Positions 59,657 to 64,000 of a DNA stretch of 64,000 bases are shown piece by piece. The notes under the pieces were generated by a model. It had not been told where the DNA came from. It saw only the letters and a list, made by a program, of their open reading frames with translations, and searched no databases. Position 1 is the stretch's first letter. The number at the start of each line of letters is the position of its first letter. The stretch spans positions 248,001 through 312,000 of the forward strand of contig NZ_PYWL01000004.1 of assembly GCF_003049525.1 (NCBI RefSeq). The letters are read 5' to 3'. The stretch comes from Lysinibacillus fusiformis (GTDB lineage Bacteria > Bacillota > Bacilli > Bacillales_A > Planococcaceae). The position numbers and the translations under genes are program-made.

Positions 59657-59850
59657 TATATTGAATAAACGATCTTCAACAATCGGGCAATTCGGTACTG
59701 CACCCCAAAAGTTAGGTGTCGAAACAAAAACTAAAAGGGTCACATAAAATTTTCGGAACGCCTATTTCTCCTTATACTATCGACTTAATAAATAAGTATT
59801 TATTATGGGTTTGCTTTTCAACATCAACTGTACAATGAAGAATATTTTCT

Positions 59851-60084
59851 TTACTTTAAGAAGCAAATAGGAGGTTTTTGTTTTAATGATCCTAATAAAT
59901 ATTGGATAAAGCGACGTACTTGGGTCTTGGTGATCTCATTTAAACAGGTTGAACAGCCATGGTCCGTTAAAAAGCTTAAGAAGAGCTGTAAATTGTATTC
60001 ATAACTCGTAACCGTATTTTCCGAGTAATTTTTTTCAATCTCAATATACAATACAAATTCATCGATGGCTGCGTGTAGTTGCAA
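59851..60084 (-). pseudogene. N-terminal fragment of a XerC/D-type tyrosine recombinase
   Basis: A TTG start with GGAGG eight bases upstream opens 77 codons. They contain the SAM-like core-binding domain of phage-type integrases (FVLYIEIEKNYSENTVTSYE, LFLSFLTDHG, ITKTQVRRFIQYLL). After that the frame loses homology (GSLKQKPPICFLK) and stops. The catalytic R-H-R-Y domain is absent. REP1 material lies directly upstream. Confidence 0.75.
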
Positions 60085-60097
60085 GTATAAAACCTCC

Positions 60098-60190
60098 AGA
60101 TATCGTATTAAACAATAATTATTATCTGTACAAAATCATCCCATTATCGTAAAAAAGGAGAGTTATCGTTCACATGAAAATTATAAGGAA
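60098..60190 (-). repeat. REP1-like sequence, inverted, in the integrase leader
   Basis: Read on the minus strand it contains TTCCTTATAATTTTCA, GAACGATAAC, TTACGATAATGGG and AATTATTGTTTAATACGATAT. This is a diverged relative of the REP1 3' half, lying just before the integrase start. Confidence 0.45.
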
Positions 60191-60233
60191 CTTCAGAATT
60201 ACAAGTCGAAAAGTACAGATATTATGGATAGTT

Positions 60234-60308
<75 letters not shown>

Positions 60309-60693
60309 GAAAAGTATACTAATAATAGTGAGACAGAATTGAAAAAATAAGTATAGTAAACGCTCAGTTAATTTTGTTTAGGACAACAAAATTTTATATG
60401 CACTAGACCATAAATGCTGTAGACTCTGCTTAAATTAAATTTAATGAAAAGACAACAAGCAAGTTATTTATACCTGCTTGTTGTTACCAAACGTTTTTTA
60501 TTTACAGATGTCATCTTTACTTTACGTGCTTATTAATTAATAGTACCCATAGTATCAATCCATCATCCCCTTAAATAATTCGCTATTACAGCTAAAACTC
60601 CAATTAAAAAATGCACCCTTGATAAAACCTTTAATTGTATGATTATTTGGTATGGTTTTCAAATCTCTATTCATCGTTCCAAATACAGTCTTT

Positions 60694-61512
60694 TTAAGGC
60701 TCAAACCCAGCCTGGCTCACATACACTTGATTTTCGGGAAAGACTTCAATAAATCGGTTATATACATTTTTAAGAACATGTGGTCCGTACCATTCCTCTA
60801 AACCAAGTTGGGCGTATTTCTTTTCAATACCGAGTTTTCGTGTGCGTTTACCGCCACTACCATCGCCCATGAAGTAGTCATCTATACAGATCCGATCGAC
60901 ATATGGCTTTAGTTTCAACGGAAAATGGTTCCCACTTGGTAAAATGGGAGCTATAGCAACTTGGGTTGGTATGCCTGCAGCTGCTAATTTTCCCAATGTT
61001 TTAAAGCGTGCCTGGATTGGAGGTGCCTTTGGAGTAAAATGTTTTCGTATCGTTTCAGAATCGGTTTCAATCGTCATACTAACTCGAACTTTGTCCTTCA
61101 ATTGTTGCAGCAAATCGATATCTCGACTTACCAGTGGGCTTCTAGTCTGTATTAATAAGAAGTCAGGTGGATCTTCTACCATAACTTCTAGTAGAGATCG
61201 TGTCACCTTTTCCTTTTGCTCTATTGGCTGATATGGATCTGTACTTGATGACATAAAAATAGTTACATTTCCTTTAGCTTTGGCGCGATGAAGTTCTTTT
61301 TTTAGTAAATGTGCAGCTCCATTTTTTACATCTACCCAATTTCCCCATTCTCCTTCCCGAAATAGAGATACTGGCATTTCACGGACATAGCAATAGGAAC
61401 ACCCAAATGAACAGCCTGTATAAGGATTAAGTGAATGCGTATATCCGGAAAGGAAGCCAGTCCCTTTATTCAGAATGGTTTTTGGATTTTTATAGAATAA
61501 TTCACTACTCAT
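60694..61512 (-). CDS. SPL-family radical SAM protein
   Basis: A 272-residue radical SAM enzyme related to spore photoproduct lyase (Rv2578c-like). The iron-sulphur cysteines are Cys34, Cys38 and Cys41 (TGCSFGCSYCYV). NPYTGC, MSSSTDPYQPIEQKEKVTRSLLE and TRSPLVSRDIDLL are typical of this branch. It follows the alkylation-repair genes on the same strand, with 36 bases between, so a DNA-repair role is plausible but not shown. It lacks the N-terminal extension of true SplB. Confidence 0.88.
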   Translation of the reverse strand: MSSELFYKNPKTILNKGTGFLSGYTHSLNPYTGCSFGCSYCYVREMPVSLFREGEWGNWVDVKNGAAHLLKKELHRAKAKGNVTIFMSSSTDPYQPIEQKEKVTRSLLEVMVEDPPDFLLIQTRSPLVSRDIDLLQQLKDKVRVSMTIETDSETIRKHFTPKAPPIQARFKTLGKLAAAGIPTQVAIAPILPSGNHFPLKLKPYVDRICIDDYFMGDGSGGKRTRKLGIEKKYAQLGLEEWYGPHVLKNVYNRFIEVFPENQVYVSQAGFEP

Positions 61513-61548
61513 GAAGGCATCTCCAATCGTTGTACAGCAATAATTAGA

Positions 61549-62082
61549 TTACTCAATGTGTAATGAAGCTCGCTTTTCCAGATTAAGGAGCAGAGTCTTC
61601 ATTTCTAATCCGCCCCGATAGCCAGTTAATGAGCCGTTCTTTCCAATTACGCGATGGCATGGCACCGTAATTAATACTGGATTAGCTCCGATAGCCGTGC
61701 CAACTGCCCGAACAGCTGCTGGTTTATGAATATCATGTGCAATATCGGAATAGGATTTCGTCTGTCCATAAGGGATATCACAAAGTGCCTGCCAAACTGC
61801 TTGCTGGAATGGTGTACCTACGTACTCAAATGGGATCGTAAAGGATTTCCGTCTTCCGTCTAGATACTGAGTGATTTCAACGACAAAGGGCTCAAGTTTT
61901 TCAGCATTTTCAACAAGCGGACTTCCTGGAAAGTGTTTCGTCGCCCATTCGACTAATTCCTCAAATGGTTTGTTCTGTGAACCTATAAACACAAGATCCT
62001 TTGACGTTGACGCTATATAGAAGTTCCAATCTTTAAACTTTAGTAAAGACCAGTAAAGTGTTGGTTTATTCAATTTTTCCAT
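61549..62082 (-). CDS. ogt: Methylated-DNA-protein-cysteine methyltransferase
   Basis: A 177-residue O6-alkylguanine repair protein. The active-site motif VPCHRVIG is at about residue 140, preceded by the DNA-binding helix with AVRAVGTAIGANP. It transfers the alkyl group to its own Cys and is then spent. The ATG lies inside the end of adaA (17-base overlap) with GGAGG nine bases upstream, so it matches adaB of the B. subtilis ada operon. Confidence 0.93.
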   Translation of the reverse strand: MEKLNKPTLYWSLLKFKDWNFYIASTSKDLVFIGSQNKPFEELVEWATKHFPGSPLVENAEKLEPFVVEITQYLDGRRKSFTIPFEYVGTPFQQAVWQALCDIPYGQTKSYSDIAHDIHKPAAVRAVGTAIGANPVLITVPCHRVIGKNGSLTGYRGGLEMKTLLLNLEKRASLHIE

Positions 62083-62704
62083 TGTCCTGTTCCTCCATCT
62101 TCCTCATTTGACGAAATTGCGCTGGGGTCTGGCCCGTTTTCTTTTTAAATAAAGTAATAAAATAAGGCGTATTAGCCATCCCCACACAAATGGCGATATC
62201 TCCAATCGCTTTATTTGTCTGAATCAAATACTTTTTAGCTGCGTGAACTCTAACTTGCTGTATATACTCAACTGGCGTAATGCCCTTAATCTTTTTAAAT
62301 GTTCGCTGCATATGATACGGACTTCCATGACAAATGCTTGCTAACGATTCTAGCGTTAGTTTTTCTGTGAAATTTTTATCAATATATTCCGTAATTAAAT
62401 TAACCCACTCGCTATCAGGTAGATTTTCATTTGTAGGCTTGCACCGTTTACAAGGGCGAAAATTTGCACGGAGAGCTTGTTCTGCGTTTTGAAATATACA
62501 TACATTTTCTTTTTTCGGAACGCGTGATTTACAAGAAGGCTTACAAAATATCCCTGTTGACTTCACAGCGTAAAAAAATTGATTATTGTACGTTATATCA
62601 TTATTTATAATGGCTTGCCATTTCTCTTCTGTTATCAGTTCTACATCATTCGAATGACTTTGAGTGTAGCTCTCTTTGTGGCCGTGATCCATTCTATCTG
62701 GCAT
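62066..62704 (-). CDS. adaA: Methylphosphotriester methyltransferase and transcriptional activator
   Basis: A 212-residue AdaA. The N-terminal domain has four zinc-binding cysteines, Cys54, Cys58, Cys85 and Cys88 (FCKPSC and CKRC); Cys54 is the methyl acceptor by analogy to E. coli Ada Cys38. The C-terminal half is an AraC-type double helix-turn-helix (LTLESLASICHGSPYHMQRTF, VGMANTPYFITLFKKKTG). Methylation turns it into an activator of its own operon and alkA. GAGGTGAG precedes the ATG. Confidence 0.94.
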   Translation of the reverse strand: MPDRMDHGHKESYTQSHSNDVELITEEKWQAIINNDITYNNQFFYAVKSTGIFCKPSCKSRVPKKENVCIFQNAEQALRANFRPCKRCKPTNENLPDSEWVNLITEYIDKNFTEKLTLESLASICHGSPYHMQRTFKKIKGITPVEYIQQVRVHAAKKYLIQTNKAIGDIAICVGMANTPYFITLFKKKTGQTPAQFRQMRKMEEQDNGKIE

Positions 62705-62791
62705 TTTCTCACCTCAACTTATAATATACTCCCTATCCATTCAAAATGGACATTTCAAAGAATGAAATAGCAACATATTGAAATTTAATGT

Positions 62792-63505
62792 TTATTTAGA
62801 ATCGTGAAAAATGATTCCAAGGCCATATCGTTCTCCCGAAATAACCGTGCTTACACCGTGCCGTACTGTATTTTTATAATAACCCTTTTTACCGAGAACA
62901 GGTCTGTGGTTAGTTGGAAAAATAAGTGCACTGCCTTGCTCTAACGTAATGACATGTCCCCTGCTTTGGGCACGTGGGATTTGTTCTACTAATAAAGATT
63001 CTCCACCGGAAAAGTCTTTCTCACGTTGATTTAATACAAACACTACTTGAAACGGAAAAAATAGATCGCCATATAAATCGTGATGCAAACAATTAAATCC
63101 GCCTGTTTCGTACTTTAATAGTAAAGGTGTCGGTCTCGTTTGATTAAACTCCTCACAGGTATTCAAAAAATCTTGAAGTTGTTCTGGATACTGCTCCGTT
63201 TTCTTTAAATAGCTCAGCCACCGATTAGCTGTTTTCGCTAATTCTACATAAAAAGACTCTCTTAAATGTTGAAGGATGTCGGGTAATGGATATGAAAAAT
63301 ATTTGTACTCCCCATTTCCAAAGCGATATCTCGTCATATTGATTGTCGTTCTGTAGGACTCTTCCTCCCCATACATTTCCATGAAAAATTCACATTCCTC
63401 TTTTGTTAAAATTGCTGGAAGCTTTGCAAAACCTTGCTCATCTAATTCATTTTGAATGGACTCCCAATCTAAGTTTTCGACACGTGCCTTTATGTCCTGT
63501 ATCAT
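62792..63505 (-). CDS. 2-oxoglutarate/Fe(II)-dependent oxygenase of the alkylation-repair cluster
   Basis: A 237-residue dioxygenase with the double-stranded beta-helix. The iron ligands are the His-x-Asp in CLHHDLYGDL and the distal His in TVRHGVST; GERYGLGI holds the 2-oxoglutarate Arg. It is placed first in the minus-strand repair unit, head to head with alkA, which suggests AlkB-like removal of alkyl lesions, though the protein is not a standard AlkB. I use the ATG at 63505 with GGAGG six bases upstream, not the one 21 bases earlier. Confidence 0.85.
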   Translation of the reverse strand: MIQDIKARVENLDWESIQNELDEQGFAKLPAILTKEECEFFMEMYGEEESYRTTINMTRYRFGNGEYKYFSYPLPDILQHLRESFYVELAKTANRWLSYLKKTEQYPEQLQDFLNTCEEFNQTRPTPLLLKYETGGFNCLHHDLYGDLFFPFQVVFVLNQREKDFSGGESLLVEQIPRAQSRGHVITLEQGSALIFPTNHRPVLGKKGYYKNTVRHGVSTVISGERYGLGIIFHDSK

Positions 63506-63669
63506 GTTATCCCTCCTATTTAGCATTCTTGATAACTAACACTATAACCTCATCCATTGAAAAAAATAAGGTGTTTAGAATGTAATAGCAAGATAACAAA
63601 ATTACTAAAGATGATGATGTGATAAAGTAAAAATGACATCAATGTATTTTGTAAAGGAGAATGAAAAAA

Positions 63670-64000
63670 ATGATATGGCATGAAGTCAAGAATGGTATTG
63701 TCATTACCCTACCTGAACAGTTCAACATGAATGCCAATCTAGGCTATCTATCAAGAGAACAGAATGAATGCATGTATGAAATAGAGAATGATAGCATTAC
63801 AAAAGTAATAACTATCGGTGAAATTCGGTCCTTAGTACAGATAAACTTCATTAATAATAAACAAATGCTTGTTCAATTCTTAAATGAATCTAAACCTATT
63901 GAGAGGTGGAAATGCGAAGAGATTGTCAAATTTATGGATGAGTGGTTTGATCTTAATAACGATTTAACACACTTTTATGAAATGGCAAAAGCAGATCCTT
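63670..64000 (+). CDS. alkA: DNA-3-methyladenine glycosylase, N-terminal part (runs off the window)
   Basis: About 110 residues of the N-terminal domain are seen (IWHEVKNGIVITLPEQFNMN, LGYLSREQNECMYEIEN, DEWFDLNNDLTHFYEMA), matching the Bacillus AlkA family. The enzyme removes alkylated purines. The ATG at 63670 is ten bases after GGAG. It is divergent from the 2OG oxygenase, and both promoters in 63506-63669 are probably under AdaA. Confidence 0.85.
   Translation, partial: MIWHEVKNGIVITLPEQFNMNANLGYLSREQNECMYEIENDSITKVITIGEIRSLVQINFINNKQMLVQFLNESKPIERWKCEEIVKFMDEWFDLNNDLTHFYEMAKADP

Noticed and set aside
59851..60084. Functional integrase
   Set aside because: Only the N-terminal core-binding domain is present; the catalytic domain is missing.

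Overview
The window looks like a chromosomal stretch of an AT-rich, spore-forming Firmicute of the Bacillaceae/Planococcaceae, most likely Lysinibacillus or a close relative. Supporting signs are the qoxABCD quinol oxidase, a secreted NlpC/P60 protein anchored by SLH domains, a YrzI-type small peptide gene, the accD-accA pair, and an adaA/adaB/alkA alkylation-repair cluster. Ribosome sites are strong GGAGG types and TTG starts are common. I saw no rRNA, tRNA, CRISPR array or intact insertion sequence.

Layout. 1-1.1 kb: a CynX-type exporter (partial) divergent from an XRE-cupin regulator. 1.2-5 kb: qoxABCD on the minus strand. 5.3-7 kb: a MocR regulator bracketed by paired GTGGATGG repeats. 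7.4-10.2 kb: MaoC-like protein, metallo-hydrolase, LysE exporter and AraC regulator. 10.3-17.2 kb: drug-response genes. These are an ABC-F protein behind a leader peptide and attenuator, two paralogous 14-helix DHA2 exporters, a GNAT enzyme and a TetR repressor with a clear operator. 17.3-18.2 kb: the NlpC/P60-SLH hydrolase.

19-33 kb is a ureide (allantoin) catabolic region. It holds a 2-hydroxyacid dehydrogenase and a cupin flanked by 28-bp inverted repeats, an MFS carrier, a PucR-type regulator on the other strand, and the operon allC-allE-allD-fdrA-ylbE-ylbF-carbamate kinase. Together these would take allantoate through ureidoglycine, ureidoglycolate and oxalurate to oxamate plus carbamoyl phosphate, ending in ATP, CO2 and ammonia. 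A decayed lactate-permease-type gene lies between the regulator and the operon.

33-60 kb is an accessory region rich in fragments. It contains a YrzI gene behind a 30-codon ORF and two terminators, a MBL/FAH/TetR island, an arsenic locus with broken arsC, an ankyrin protein, a TetR-controlled reductase-hydrolase fusion, a lipoprotein resembling a glycoside hydrolase, a BluB-like enzyme, and an HxlR/quinone reductase/SDR set. Two dispersed repeat families recur here: one of about 155 bp (called REP1 below) and one of about 100 bp (REP2). They sit beside truncated genes (flavoprotein copy, XRE, SMI1-like, Nudix, IS66 tnpB, HerA, integrase), suggesting repeated insertion, deletion and recombination. 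accDA follows a frameshifted GntR gene. 60.7-64 kb: a DNA-repair cluster (SPL-like radical SAM protein, ogt/adaB, adaA, 2OG oxygenase, divergent alkA).

All identifications are from reading the sequence and remembered family features; no database search was run.
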